Origin: Saccharothrix sp. ALI-22-I
GTDB taxonomy: Bacteria; Actinomycetota; Actinomycetes; Mycobacteriales; Pseudonocardiaceae
NCBI RefSeq assembly: GCF_001984175.1
Contig: NZ_MTQP01000058.1
Location: 124,001 to 188,000, forward strand
Direction: 5' to 3'
Length of the DNA: 64,000 nucleotides
Shown: piece by piece, positions 8,127 through 18,778 of the stretch
Numbering within the stretch: the first letter of the stretch is position 1
How the letters are laid out: every line of letters begins with the position of its first letter
Program-made: the position numbers and the translations under genes
The notes under the pieces: model-generated
Database searches by the model: none
What the model saw: only the letters and a program-made list of their open reading frames with translations
What the model was told of the DNA's origin: nothing

Positions 8127-8514
8127 GGGTTTTCTCCCTGATCTCGGGAATGGTGACGACGCGGCCACGCCGCGGTGGGAACCCGTTGACACGTCGGGGA
8201 AGGCTGCGTGAGCCACATCCGGCCGGTTCGGGGATTTCGTGAGAAAATCTCGTGGTAGGGGCTGAGCCGCCTACGTCAACGAGAACGAGATGTCACGCAT
8301 CGTAGCCGTTGGCGTGGACGACGCGCAAGTGTGCCCGTTGGGCTGGCCGTGAGCGGGGCATCCAGGTGCGGGCGCGCACCACCGCACTGCGCGACCGCCC
8401 GACGACCAACCGGCCGCTGTCGACGACACGGAGTCGCCTGCTGACCAGGTTCTACTCCGGACGTACCTGGTCGACGTCGTGTGGCCGCTCGACCGGATCA
8501 CGGAGTCGAACGCG
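8127..8514. other. Intergenic region upstream of rho and downstream of the glycosyltransferase
   Basis: It holds the upstream region of the Rho gene, including AGGGAG just before its TTG. Short frames exist on both strands but have arginine/serine-rich shadow composition. I see no terminator stem or other recognisable feature. Confidence 0.5.
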
Positions 8515-9258
8515 TCACGCGCCTGCCCTCAGCCCCAGTGCGCGCACTGCCTGAAGACGTTGCCGCACAACGGTCTGCGACTCGCCGTGCAGTGCCACCC
8601 ACGACGCCTGGCGGGTGGACTGGCCGAGGTGCCTGCGGTACAGGAATGTCACGTCCGGCGTGAGGAAGCCGGGTGTCAGCTCGGCGAGCGCCACCACCAG
8701 CGCCAAGTCCTCGGCGCGGGGCACGGCGGCCCACCCGCCCAGTGCGCGGACCGTGACCGAACGCGCCGTGATCCCGCCGCACGGCACCGGCGTGTGACCG
8801 TGGTCGAGGACGAACGTGCCCACCACACCCCGCTCGACGACTCCCGCCGGTAGCAACGCCGGGTACGGCAGCCGCATGTCTCCGGGAAACAGGTCGTCCG
8901 CTTGGCCGGCCACCCAGTGGATGTCGGGATGCTCGGCGAACGCGGAGATCGCGGTGGCCAACGCGTGTGGCAGAAGCCGGTCGTCGCAGTCCAACACGTG
9001 CACCAGCTCACCGCCCGCCCTGGCCAGCCCGAGGTTGCGGGTGGCGGCGATGCCGAGCTGTTCGCCGTTGGCCGCGTACCGGCCGAAGGGGAACCTCCCG
9101 ACCACCTCCGCGAGCCCCGGCTCCGGCCCGTCCTCCTGCACCACCCAGTCGAACTCCCAACCGTCGGGAAGCTCCTGGGCGGCCAGGCTCTCACCCGCCT
9201 CGACCAGCAGATCGGCCCGGTCTGACTGGGCAGCCGTGAGGACCGACAACAGCGCCAT
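8515..9258 (-). CDS. Family 2 glycosyltransferase (GT-A fold)
   Basis: A 247-aa GT2-type protein. It opens with the strand MALLSVLTA and has a long first helix. GIAATRNLGLARAGGELVHVLDCDD carries the nucleotide-sugar site and the metal-binding DxD equivalent (D90-C-D-D93). The C-terminal part has the R-AEDLALV region expected for the acceptor/catalytic aspartate. It lacks membrane segments, so it is probably cytoplasmic. The acceptor cannot be deduced. It stands alone between Rho and the desaturase pair, 126 nt from the latter. Confidence 0.85.
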   Translation of the reverse strand: MALLSVLTAAQSDRADLLVEAGESLAAQELPDGWEFDWVVQEDGPEPGLAEVVGRFPFGRYAANGEQLGIAATRNLGLARAGGELVHVLDCDDRLLPHALATAISAFAEHPDIHWVAGQADDLFPGDMRLPYPALLPAGVVERGVVGTFVLDHGHTPVPCGGITARSVTVRALGGWAAVPRAEDLALVVALAELTPGFLTPDVTFLYRRHLGQSTRQASWVALHGESQTVVRQRLQAVRALGLRAGA

Positions 9259-9384
9259 GAAGATCCTTCGGGTGGGGGATCAACGGACGTGGTCAAACCT
9301 ACCGCCGCCGGCGAGTCGCGACCTCGTGCTTGCCGAAATTTGCCATCCGTTGGCTTCTCGGTCGGGAGAGGGTAGGACATTTGG

Positions 9385-10497
9385 TCACGCCGCGATGCGT
9401 TCCTTCGCAAGGTCAGGCGTCTTGACGCCCCTGTTCGGCAGCGACAGCCGGAAGACCTTGCGCCACGCCGAGAAGAGCTGCTTCGGCAGCGATCCCGTGA
9501 CGTACTCCAGGCCGTAGCGCTCGAACAGCTCCTGCACCTTCGGCGCGATCTCGCCGTAGCGGTTGCTCGGCAGGTCCGGGAACAGGTGGTGCTCGATCTG
9601 GTGCGACAGGTTGCCGGTCATGATGTGCAGCAGCTTGCCGCCGCTGATGTTGGCCGAGCCGAGCATCTGCCGCAGGTACCACTGGCCGCGCGTCTCGCCG
9701 ACGATCGAGCGGCGTTCGAAGGTCTGCACGCCCTCGGGGAAGTGGCCGCACATGATCACCGAGTGGCTCCACAGGTTGCGGACCAGGTTCGCGGTGAACG
9801 TCGCGGCGAGCGTCGTGAGGAACGACGGGCCGGACAACAGCGGGTGGATGACGTAGTCCTTCAGAACCTGCTTGCGGATCTTCTTGCCGACCTCGCGGAC
9901 CCGCGCCCGGAACTCGGGGCTGTTGCGCCGGCGCTTGTGCAGGTTCCTGCCGAGTTCCAGGTCGTACGCGGCGATGCCGTATTCGAAGAAGCAGGCGTTG
10001 ACGAAGTTCCACAGTGGCTGGCCCAGGTGGAACGGCTGCCACTTCTGGTCCTCGTCGACGCGCATGATGCCGTAACCGAGGTCGTTGTCCTTGCCGATCA
10101 CGTTGGTGTAAGTGTGGTGCAGCTCGTTGTGGGAGTGCTTCCACTGCGCGGCGGGCGAGACGTGATCCCACTCCCAGGACGTGGAGTGGATCTTCGGGTC
10201 ACGCATCCAGTCCCACTGTCCGTGCAGGACGTTGTGGCCGATCTCCATGTTCTCCAGGATCTTGGCCACGGACAGGCCCGCGGTGCCGATCAGCCAGGCA
10301 GGCGGGAAGAGGGAGAACAGCAACACACCCCGGCTGGTCATTTCGAGCTTGCGCTGCACTGAGATGACCTTGCGGATGTAGGCCGCGTCGCGTTCGCCGC
10401 GACTGGAGATCACCTCGTCGCGCAACGCGTCCAGCTCGCGGCCGAGCTGCTCGATCTGCTGGTCGGACAGGTGGGCGGTGGGGTCGATGGCGGTCAT
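9385..10497 (-). CDS. Membrane fatty-acid desaturase, DesA3-like
   Basis: A 370-aa acyl-lipid/acyl-CoA desaturase with the three diiron histidine boxes: H88-N-V-L-H92, H123-N-E-L-H-H128 and HQIEHH near residue 307. Hydrophobic segments lie around 55-85 and 215-235. Close in layout to the mycobacterial stearoyl-CoA delta-9 desaturase DesA3, whose electrons come from a partner oxidoreductase. That partner is encoded 12 nt upstream in the same operon, which strongly supports the assignment. The product would adjust membrane fluidity. It may be controlled by the divergent PucR-type regulator. Confidence 0.92.
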   Translation of the reverse strand: MTAIDPTAHLSDQQIEQLGRELDALRDEVISSRGERDAAYIRKVISVQRKLEMTSRGVLLFSLFPPAWLIGTAGLSVAKILENMEIGHNVLHGQWDWMRDPKIHSTSWEWDHVSPAAQWKHSHNELHHTYTNVIGKDNDLGYGIMRVDEDQKWQPFHLGQPLWNFVNACFFEYGIAAYDLELGRNLHKRRRNSPEFRARVREVGKKIRKQVLKDYVIHPLLSGPSFLTTLAATFTANLVRNLWSHSVIMCGHFPEGVQTFERRSIVGETRGQWYLRQMLGSANISGGKLLHIMTGNLSHQIEHHLFPDLPSNRYGEIAPKVQELFERYGLEYVTGSLPKQLFSAWRKVFRLSLPNRGVKTPDLAKERIAA

Positions 10498-10509
10498 GCT
10501 GCTCGCTTC

Positions 10510-11565
10510 CTAGCGTTCGATCTCGCAGGCGCCCGCCGCGGCGGACACGCAGGTCTGGATGAGGACGCCGGGCTCGGCCGTGATGACCTCGCCCGTGCGC
10601 AGGTCACGGACGGCGCCCGCGCGCAGTGGCGTGACGCAGCCGAAGCAGATGCCCATGCGGCAGCCGGACGGCATCAGCACGCCCGCCTGTTCGCCGACGT
10701 CGAGCAGCGGCGTGGACCCGTCGGCCTCGACGGTCCTGTCGGTGGCGGTGAACGTGACCGCACCGCCCTCGCCTGTCACCAGCACGTTGGGGCGGAATCG
10801 CTCGGTGTGCAGGCGGTCGGCGATGCCGTGCCGCGCCCAGTGCTCCTCGGCGGCGTCGAGCATGCCCGCAGGGCCGCACGCCCAGGTCTCGCGCTCGGCC
10901 CAGTCGGGCACGTGCTCGTCGAGGCGGGCGATGTCGAGCATGCCGTCGGTGTCGGTGTGCAACTCGATCAACCGGAGCGCCTTGTCGGCGGCCAGGTCGT
11001 GCAGGTCGTTGCGGAAGATGACGTCGGCTTCGGTCGGCGCGGAGTGCAGCATGACCACGTCGGCGAGCTCGGCTTCGCGCACCATGCCCATCGCGGGCGT
11101 GATGCCGCTGCCGGCCGTCAGGTAGAGCACCTTCGCGGGCCTGATCGCGGGCAGCACGAAGTCGCCGTCGGCCTGGTGGAGCTGGATGACCGTGCCCGGC
11201 TTGGCCCGGCGGACCAGGTGGTTGCTGACCTTGCCGTCCGGCATCGCCTTCACGGTGATCGTGATGCGGCCGTCGGCCCGGTTCGTGGGCGAGGTGACGG
11301 AGTAGGCCCGCCACAGCCGCACGCCGTCGACGTCCACTCCGACCCGGACGTACTGCCCGGCGACGTGGCCCTTCCAGCCGCGGCCGGGCTTGATCACGAC
11401 GGTGGCCGCGTCGCTGGTTTCGGGGTGGATCGCCTCGATGCGTCCACGCAGGGCGGCACCCGCGCGTAGCGGGTCGACCAGGTCCAGGTAGTCCGACGGC
11501 AGCAGCGGCGTCGTGACCATCTCCAGCAGCCTCAACGCCCTGGTGCGGAGGGCGACGCTTGTCAT
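10510..11565 (-). CDS. Flavin and 2Fe-2S oxidoreductase feeding the desaturase
   Basis: A 351-aa ferredoxin reductase-like protein. An FAD domain shows RAYSVTSP (RxYS flavin motif), and an NAD(P) domain shows LTAGSGITPAMGM and the WACGPAGML signature. A C-terminal plant-type ferredoxin domain carries the cluster cysteines CRMGICFGC and a distal Cys in IQTC. This is the arrangement of the mycobacterial DesA3 partner (Rv3230c type). Start: the ATG at 11565 is preferred; a frame eight codons longer has no better ribosome site. It is the first gene of the reductase-desaturase operon, divergent from the regulator with an 83-nt gap. Confidence 0.9.
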   Translation of the reverse strand: MTSVALRTRALRLLEMVTTPLLPSDYLDLVDPLRAGAALRGRIEAIHPETSDAATVVIKPGRGWKGHVAGQYVRVGVDVDGVRLWRAYSVTSPTNRADGRITITVKAMPDGKVSNHLVRRAKPGTVIQLHQADGDFVLPAIRPAKVLYLTAGSGITPAMGMVREAELADVVMLHSAPTEADVIFRNDLHDLAADKALRLIELHTDTDGMLDIARLDEHVPDWAERETWACGPAGMLDAAEEHWARHGIADRLHTERFRPNVLVTGEGGAVTFTATDRTVEADGSTPLLDVGEQAGVLMPSGCRMGICFGCVTPLRAGAVRDLRTGEVITAEPGVLIQTCVSAAAGACEIER

Positions 11566-11648
11566 GTGTCCAGCATGATGTGGCTTCACACGTAAAGTCC
11601 TGACCGTACGACGTGAAATCTGCTCTCGAATTTGTACTGGGAGAACAA

Positions 11649-12794
11649 ATGAGCCGTGCTGTCGAAGGTGCCGCCGAGCTCGGCCTCGACCACGCCACGA
11701 TCATGACGCTGCGGGCGTTGCTGCCGGTCACGGCCAACGAGGTGGTCCAGGCGGTGATCGACGAGGTGCCCAGTTACGAGGGCGCGCTGTCGGGCCGGAT
11801 GGGCGGCACGATCCGCCGCGCCGTGCGCACCGCGCTGGGCCACTTCCTGGACGTGGCGGACGGCGCGGACACCCAGGAGGTCGCCACCGAGGCCGCCTAC
11901 GAGCTGGGCCGCGGCGAAGTGCGCGACAGCCGCCCGATGGATGCCTTGCTCAGCGCCTACCGGGTCGGTGCGCGAGTGGCGTGGCGAGGTCTCGCCGCCG
12001 GAGCCGTGTCGTCCGGTCTGCCCGCCGAAGGGCTCGCCAAGTTCGCCGAGCTGCTCTTCGCCTACATCGACGAGCTGTCCGCGGCCAGCGCCGCCGGGCA
12101 CGCCGACGAACTGGCCATCCGAGGCCGGGCGCGGGAGCGCTACCTGGAGCGGCTCTGCCGTGACCTGATCGCGGGCGCGGGCGAGGACGTGTTGCTCGTG
12201 GGTGCCGAACGGGCGGGCTGGACGCCTCCCGGTTCTCTGACGGCCGTGTTGCTGCCGTCCGCACAAGCCCGCTCGGCGCATCGGCTGCTCGACCCCCGCA
12301 CGTTGCTGCTGGAGGATCTGCAGGACTCGACGGCCGTGCTCCTGGTGCCGGACGCGGACCGCGGGCACGTGCTGCGACTGCTGGCGGACCGTTCCGCCGT
12401 AGTCGGCCCGGCCCGGCCGTGGACGCGGGTGGCGTCGTCGTTCGCCCGGGCCATGCGGGCCCGTGCGTTGTCCGCGGGCACCCTCGACACCGAGCAGTGC
12501 TTGGTCGACCTGGTGCTCAACGCCGACGCGGAGGCTTACGCCGATCTCCGTGCACGAGTGCTGGCGCCGTTGCGCGATCAGCGGCCGGCGACCGCGCGGC
12601 GGCTGGAGGAGACGCTGCGGGCGTGGCTGCTGCACCACGGGCGGCGGGATGAGGTGGCGGCGTCGCTGTTCGTGCACCCGCAGACCGTGCGGTACCGGAT
12701 GGGTCAACTGCGGGACCTGTTCGGCGATCTCACCTCGCCAGAGCGGGTCCTCGAACTCACGCTGGCACTGGCCAGGCACACGGTGATCCCGTGA
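11649..12794 (+). CDS. PucR/CdaR-type helix-turn-helix regulator
   Basis: A 381-aa regulator. The N-terminal about 170 residues form the helical RsbRD-like N-terminal domain common in these proteins (ending near RERYLERLCRDLI). A central GGDEF-like regulatory region follows. The C-terminal PucR-type HTH reads VHPQTVRYRMGQLRDLFG. The ATG at 11649 follows GGGAG by five bases; the GTG at 11613 has no such site. It is transcribed divergently from the reductase-desaturase pair. The 83-nt shared upstream region suggests it controls that pair, probably in response to lipid state. The ligand is unknown. Confidence 0.83.
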   Translation: MSRAVEGAAELGLDHATIMTLRALLPVTANEVVQAVIDEVPSYEGALSGRMGGTIRRAVRTALGHFLDVADGADTQEVATEAAYELGRGEVRDSRPMDALLSAYRVGARVAWRGLAAGAVSSGLPAEGLAKFAELLFAYIDELSAASAAGHADELAIRGRARERYLERLCRDLIAGAGEDVLLVGAERAGWTPPGSLTAVLLPSAQARSAHRLLDPRTLLLEDLQDSTAVLLVPDADRGHVLRLLADRSAVVGPARPWTRVASSFARAMRARALSAGTLDTEQCLVDLVLNADAEAYADLRARVLAPLRDQRPATARRLEETLRAWLLHHGRRDEVAASLFVHPQTVRYRMGQLRDLFGDLTSPERVLELTLALARHTVIP

Positions 12795-12942
12795 TCGTCC
12801 GCGGCGGCTCGGACAGTTGGTGCGCTTGGACATCCCGTACCGCACCCGTCTCGCCCGCCAACCCGAAGTGACGTCAGTCCCGCCCGCAGGAACCGAGCGA
12901 AATTCACCTTCCGTGGAAAAAGAACTCGCTACGTTCTTCCCG

Positions 12943-14088
12943 GTGCGAATCCTCTTCTCAAGCCTGGGCTCATACGGACACACCTACCCCCTCCTGCCGC
13001 TCGTGATCGCCGCCCGCGAGGTGGGCCACGACGTCACGTTCGTGACCACGGCCCCGTTCGCGCGCGCCGTGACCACGTACGGCATCGACCACGTCGCCGG
13101 CGGCATGGACATGCTCGCGGCGTTCGAACTGGCCAACGCGGGGCCCGCGGCCCGGAAGGCGCCCGATTTCCGGCCTGAGCGGGTCTCGAAGGTGTTCGGC
13201 TCGATCCTGCCGCGCAGCTACGCCGCGGACCTGGCGCCCATCATCGTCGACCGCAAGCCCGACCTGGTCGTGCACGAGCTTGCCAACCCCGGCGCGGGGC
13301 TGGCCGCGAAGGTCGCGGGCGTGCCTGCGGTATGCCACTCGTTCGGCCGGATGTGGCGGCCCACAGGACCTCCCGAGGCCTTGCGCGGAAACCTGGCCGA
13401 GGTCGCCGCGGATCTCGGCGTCGACCTGCCCGACGGCGACCTCATGCCGCTCGGCAACCCCTACCTCGACATCTGCCCGCCGTCGGTGCAGGACCCGGAG
13501 TTCCCGGTCTCGCCGACCGACATCATCCCGCTGCGGCCGGTGCCGTTCTCCGAGCCCGGTGAGCTGCCGTCGTGGGTGCGCGAACACCGAGAGCCGTTGG
13601 TATACCTCACGTTGGGCACGGCGTTCGGTGACGCGGGTGTGCTGCGCACCGCCATCGCGGGGTTGGCCACGCTGGATGCGAAGGTACTCGTGTCCAGCGG
13701 TCCGAGCGTCGCGGTGGGCGCGCTGGGCGACGTGCCGGACAACGTGGTCGTGCGGCCGTGGTTGCCGCAGGCCGACCTCCTGCCGCACGTGGACCTCGTG
13801 GTGCACCACGGCGGCGCCGGCGCCATGATGGGCGCGTTCGCCACGGGCGTGCCGCACCTGGTCCTACCGCAGGGTGCCGACCAGTTCAGCAACGCCGAGG
13901 TGGTGACCGCGGCCGGGCTCGGCGACCAAGTGCTCGCCGCGGAGATCACCGCCGAGGTGATCGCGACCAAGGCGCGCCGCCTGCTGACCGACGAGGCCGT
14001 GCTCGGCGCGGCCAGGGCGATGGCCGAGGAGGTGGCCGCCATGCCGTCACCGCATGACGTGGCCCGCGCGCTTCCCGAGTACGCCTGA
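12943..14088 (+). CDS. GT1 (MGT/EryC-III-like) glycosyltransferase
   Basis: A 381-aa GT-B enzyme. The N-terminal acceptor domain begins VRILFSSLGSYGHTYPLLPL. The C-terminal donor domain carries RPWLPQADLLPHVDLVVHHGGAG, then LVLPQGADQFSNAEVV: the nucleotide-sugar signature of the macrolide/antibiotic glycosyltransferase group. I start it at the GTG at 12943, because family members begin at this strand. In-frame GTG 12913 or TTG 12817 would add unconserved residues. No sugar-biosynthesis genes are adjacent, so donor and acceptor are unknown. A perfect hairpin follows the stop. Confidence 0.88.
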   Translation: MRILFSSLGSYGHTYPLLPLVIAAREVGHDVTFVTTAPFARAVTTYGIDHVAGGMDMLAAFELANAGPAARKAPDFRPERVSKVFGSILPRSYAADLAPIIVDRKPDLVVHELANPGAGLAAKVAGVPAVCHSFGRMWRPTGPPEALRGNLAEVAADLGVDLPDGDLMPLGNPYLDICPPSVQDPEFPVSPTDIIPLRPVPFSEPGELPSWVREHREPLVYLTLGTAFGDAGVLRTAIAGLATLDAKVLVSSGPSVAVGALGDVPDNVVVRPWLPQADLLPHVDLVVHHGGAGAMMGAFATGVPHLVLPQGADQFSNAEVVTAAGLGDQVLAAEITAEVIATKARRLLTDEAVLGAARAMAEEVAAMPSPHDVARALPEYA

Positions 14089-14100
14089 ACCCGTTCGCCG

Positions 14101-14138
14101 CCTGACCGCGCTTCCAGGCCTCCCGGGTCGCGGTCAGG
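14101..14138 (+). terminator. Terminator-type hairpin after the glycosyltransferase
   Basis: A perfect 10-bp stem, CCTGACCGCG at 14101-14110 and its complement at 14129-14138, with an 18-nt GC-rich loop, starts 12 nt after the stop codon. It has no T-run, as is common in actinomycetes. Confidence 0.65.
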
Positions 14139-14469
14139 CGGGCACGGTGAACGCCACCGGTTGCCCCTCGCCCGTTGGATCACGGACGATTCAGCTGCGC
14201 CGGTCGGCGATCAGTCGAGGTGATCTTCCGCATCCGTCCGGCCATCCGCTTGGACCGAATTGTCCCACAATTTCAATTGAAGTCAGGGTGTATTAAAGGT
14301 CGAGTAAATCGGCCTTTGCCTTGACCCGTGGAAATGGCGTAAAAAAGGCGTAAAAGCTGCCGATGGCCTCTCGACAGGAATGGGTGGCTGTTCGACGATC
14401 TTCACATGCCAGGAAAGGCCGGACCCGGCGCATAGCCGCTCCGGGACAGCGTGCGGAGGGAGACGCGCA
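14139..14469. other. Intergenic region upstream of the universal stress protein, locally AT-rich
   Basis: An unusually AT-rich patch at about 14255-14360 contains the perfect palindrome TTCAATTGAA (14272-14281) and two copies of GGCGTAAAA. It is probably promoter and regulatory DNA for the stress protein gene, whose ribosome site is the GGAGGGAG before 14470. No coding sequence can be supported. Confidence 0.45.
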
Positions 14470-14886
14470 GTGGAGGCCAACCAGATCGTCGTCGGTATGG
14501 ACAACTCACGGGCAAGTGCCGCAGCACTGGAGTGGGCCATGTGCCAAGTGCGAGACGGGGGGACTGTGGTGGCGGTGTCGGTGTGCGGTATGAGGACTCC
14601 GTACGGCAGCGCGGATGTCTTCCACAGCACCCGCCTGCGCGTCATGCGCGACGCCATCGCGCGGATCAGTCCGCGTGAGGGTGTACGTGTGGAGCAGTCC
14701 GTGCTCGACGGCGAACCAGGTCCGGCTCTGGTGAAACTGGCGGAACAGGCCGACAGCCTGGTGTTGGGTCTCCACGGGTACCGCCGGGGTGGGGAGACGG
14801 TCGTCGGATCCGTGATCGTGCACTGCCTGAAGCATGCGTCCTGCCCGGTCGTGGTGGTGTCGAGCGACGGCACACCGGTGACCTGA
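14470..14886 (+). CDS. Universal stress protein (UspA family)
   Basis: A 138-aa single USP domain. The first strand IVVGMDNSRASAAALEWA and the C-terminal nucleotide-binding signature GLHGYRRGGETVVGS followed by CPVVVV are intact, which suggests an ATP-binding member. The GTG at 14470 is preceded by GGAGGGAG with suitable spacing; the longer frame to 14380 has an unrelated N-terminus. It lies just beyond the last gene of the pigment operon and points towards it. USPs typically act in dormancy and stress; no specific partner can be named. Confidence 0.88.
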   Translation: MEANQIVVGMDNSRASAAALEWAMCQVRDGGTVVAVSVCGMRTPYGSADVFHSTRLRVMRDAIARISPREGVRVEQSVLDGEPGPALVKLAEQADSLVLGLHGYRRGGETVVGSVIVHCLKHASCPVVVVSSDGTPVT

Positions 14887-14942
14887 CCACAGTCGACGGC
14901 GTGCGTCCGCGTGCCCGTGCCGGCGGGTCTCGCAGGTCGTGA

Positions 14943-16521
14943 TCAGCGGAACAGCACGCGGTCGACGGCCTCGGCGAGGGCGTCGGTGTCGGCGGTTCTG
15001 GTGCGCCAGGCGATGAAACCGTCCGGCCGGATCAGCACGGCGCCGTCGTCGGTGATCCCGTAGCGGCGGGCGAACGTGCCTGTGGTGTCGCGCAACGACC
15101 GACCGATCCGGCAGTGGTCGATGCGGACGCCGGACCGGTCGGCGACCTCGGCTGTGGCCCGGTCCCAGCCTGCGGAGCCGGTCAGGAGCACGAATCCCCG
15201 CCCCATCATGTCGACGGGTGACGTGAGGATGCCGTTGTGCTCCAACGGAACGTGAGGCGCACGGGTTCCCGGCGCGCCGGACGGGTGATCCGGGTCCTCG
15301 ACCAGGTGCGGCGTGACGTCTTCGGGCACGAAGGCGCCTGCGGGGTAGGTGTAGCCGAACATCGTCATCCGTTGGCGCACGGCGCTTTCGCGGGCATCGC
15401 CGGGGCCGCCGTTGACCAAGCCGTACCGCTCCACGGTCAACCGGGTCGTGTGCTGGGCGACGGGCAGGCGTTCGGCCTCGTAGCTGGCGGGCAGTCCGGG
15501 CCCGGCCAGACCCCGGTGGTGCAGGGCGATCTTCCACGCCAGGTTGAACGCGTCCTGCACACCCGTCGCCACGCCGAACGTGCCGACAGGCGGCATCGCG
15601 TGGGCGGCGTCGCCCGCCACCAGGACGCGGTCGGCGCACATCCGGTGGGTGACGTGGCCGGTGATCTCCCACGGCGTGTCGGACACCCGGTCGATGACGA
15701 TCGGCAGGTCGTCCATCCCGATGGCCGCCCGGACCAGTCGGACGCATCGGGTCTCGGTGAAGGCCGCCGCGTCCTCACCGGGTTCGAGGGAGATGGCGAA
15801 CCGCCAGCGCTTCACGCCGTCGATCGACGTGAGAAAGCCGTGCACGGCGGGGTTGCGCAGGGTCAACGCGACGATCTTCCGCTCCCGCAACGGTTCATGC
15901 AGGTCGGCGTCGAAGTAGACGTTCACCTTGCGCGCGAGTGTCCCCGAACCGTCCTGCCCGATGCCGAGCATGCGACGGACCGGGCTGTGCGCTCCATCGG
16001 CCGCGACGAGGTAATCGGCGCGCACCGGTTGTTCGTGCCCGGTGCGGTGGGAGCGCAGCAGCGCGACGACGCCGTCCGGTCCGTCGTCCACCGCCACGAC
16101 CTCGGTGTCGTAACGCACATCCACCCCGGCCGAGACGGCGCGGTCGCGCAGCAGCGGTTCGAGCTGGTTCTGGTCGATGGCCGCCCACCCGCACGGGCTG
16201 AGCGCGCCGGTGTCGGCGACCAGGCGGTTGGGCAGCCGCACGAGTTCCGGGCCGACCAGGGTCTCGGCGTGCGCGACCACGCCGTGGTCGGCGATCGGCG
16301 ACCGCACCTCCCGGATGGCGTCCTCCAAGTCCACGGCGCGGTAGAGCTCCATGGTGCGCGGGTTGAGCGCGCGTGCCCTGGGGTCGGACAACGGCTCGCG
16401 GTGGCGTTCCACCAGCAGCGTCGGCACGCCGTACCAGGCGAGGAACACCGCGGCGGACAGGCCGGTCACGCCACCGCCGGCGATCAGCACCGGGATGTGC
16501 GGCCCACCGGTTGGAATGTGT

Positions 16522-16529
<8 letters not shown>
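14943..16529 (-). CDS. FAD-dependent aromatic polyketide hydroxylase (whiE ORFVIII type)
   Basis: A 528-aa class A flavoprotein monooxygenase. It has the GxGxxG dinucleotide motif (IAGGGVTGLSAAVFLAWYG), the DG motif (YLVAADGAHSPVRR) and the GD motif (RVLVAGDAAHAMPPVGTFG). A C-terminal thioredoxin-like domain follows, as in PgaE/RdmE-type enzymes. It should use NAD(P)H and O2 to hydroxylate the cyclised polyketide. It is the last gene of the operon and overlaps the cyclase gene by 8 nt. In S. coelicolor the equivalent whiE hydroxylase is divergent; here it is in the same direction. The ATG at 16529 is preferred over a 16-codon longer start inside the cyclase gene. Confidence 0.92.
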
Positions 16530-17538
<1,009 letters not shown>

Positions 17539-17539
17539 G

Positions 17540-18778
17540 TCAGTTGCCTCCTTGGATCGGTTCCGGGCGCCGGAGGACCAGCGCCGAGTTCCCGCCGTGC
17601 TGACCGCGGGACAGGACCAGGGCGGTGCGGATGTCGGCCGCGCGGGCGGCTCCGGTGACGAGGTCGAGGTCGAGGTCGAACCGGCAGTCGCGGACGCCCG
17701 GTGTCGGCGGCACGGTGCCGTGCTCGATGGCCAGGACCGCGGTGGCGACGTCGAGCACGGCCGCGCCGGAGTAGCAGCGCCCGTACCCGGCCTTCGGCGC
17801 GGTCGCCGGCACCCGGTCAGCCCGGTCGCCGAACAGCCGGCGCACGGCCTCGGCTTCGGCGGCGTCGGCGCGTCGGTCGGCCAACGCGTCGAGGAAGACC
17901 ACGTCCACGTCGGCGGCGTCGACGCCGGCCTCGGCCAACGCGCCCTCGGCCGCGCGCAGCAGCCCTTCCGCCGACCGGTCGAAGCGCTGCGTGCCCGTGT
18001 AGGTGGCGCAGTGGCCCGCGACAACGGCCCGTACGTCGACACCGCGCGCGCGTGCGGCCTCCTCGTCCTCGACCACGAGCATCGCGCCGCCCTCGGCCGG
18101 TGTGAAACCGTTGGCACGGTAGCTGAACGGCAGGTACGCGGTGGTCGGGTCCTCGCCTGTGCTCAGCAGGCCGAGCCCGAGCTGGCAGCACATCGAGTAC
18201 GGGCAGAACGGGGCTTCCGCGCCGCCCACGAGCATCGCCTTGGCGCCCCGGCGCAGCTCACCGGCTGCGGCCGCGATGGCGTCGAGACCGCCCGCCTCGT
18301 CCGCCACGAGAACGCCCGACGGCCCGCGCAGGCCGTTGCCGATGGAGATCTGGCCGGTGCAGGCGGCGTAGAACCACGCGATCGACTGGTAGGGGCCGAC
18401 GTGCTCGGGCCCGTCCTTCCACAGCCGCTCGATCTCCCGTTGGCCGAACTCCACGCCGCCCGAGTAGCTCGCCGTCACCACGCCGAACTCGAACGGCGGC
18501 ACGGTCCTCGGGTCGAGTTCGGCGTCACGCAGCGCCATGCCCGCCGCGGCGAGCGCGAAGTGGGTGAACCGGTCGGTCTGCACGGTGATCCGCGGGTCGA
18601 TCCACCCCTCGGGCTCGAACTCGCTCACCTCACCGGTGACGACCACCGGATAGGGGTTGGGCTCGAACCGGCTCACCGGCCCCAGGGCCACGTGCCCGTC
18701 CCGCACGGCGGGCCAGAAATCACCGACCCCGATACCGCTCGGAGCGATCACACCGAGGCCGGTGACGACGGGGCTCAT
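17540..18778 (-). CDS. Chain length factor (KS-beta)
   Basis: A 412-aa ketosynthase-like protein that pairs with the KS-alpha encoded upstream. It lacks the active-site cysteine: the region reads [12 protein letters not shown], so residue 161, usually Gln in chain length factors, is Glu. The partner-like histidines are also not all kept, as expected for a non-condensing subunit. It sets polyketide length and helps decarboxylate malonyl-ACP. The ATG at 18778 overlaps the KS-alpha stop (ATGA), which keeps the two subunits equimolar. Confidence 0.94.
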   Translation of the reverse strand: MSPVVTGLGVIAPSGIGVGDFWPAVRDGHVALGPVSRFEPNPYPVVVTGEVSEFEPEGWIDPRITVQTDRFTHFALAAAGMALRDAELDPRTVPPFEFGVVTASYSGGVEFGQREIERLWKDGPEHVGPYQSIAWFYAACTGQISIGNGLRGPSGVLVADEAGGLDAIAAAAGELRRGAKAMLVGGAEAPFCPYSMCCQLGLGLLSTGEDPTTAYLPFSYRANGFTPAEGGAMLVVEDEEAARARGVDVRAVVAGHCATYTGTQRFDRSAEGLLRAAEGALAEAGVDAADVDVVFLDALADRRADAAEAEAVRRLFGDRADRVPATAPKAGYGRCYSGAAVLDVATAVLAIEHGTVPPTPGVRDCRFDLDLDLVTGAARAADIRTALVLSRGQHGGNSALVLRRPEPIQGGN

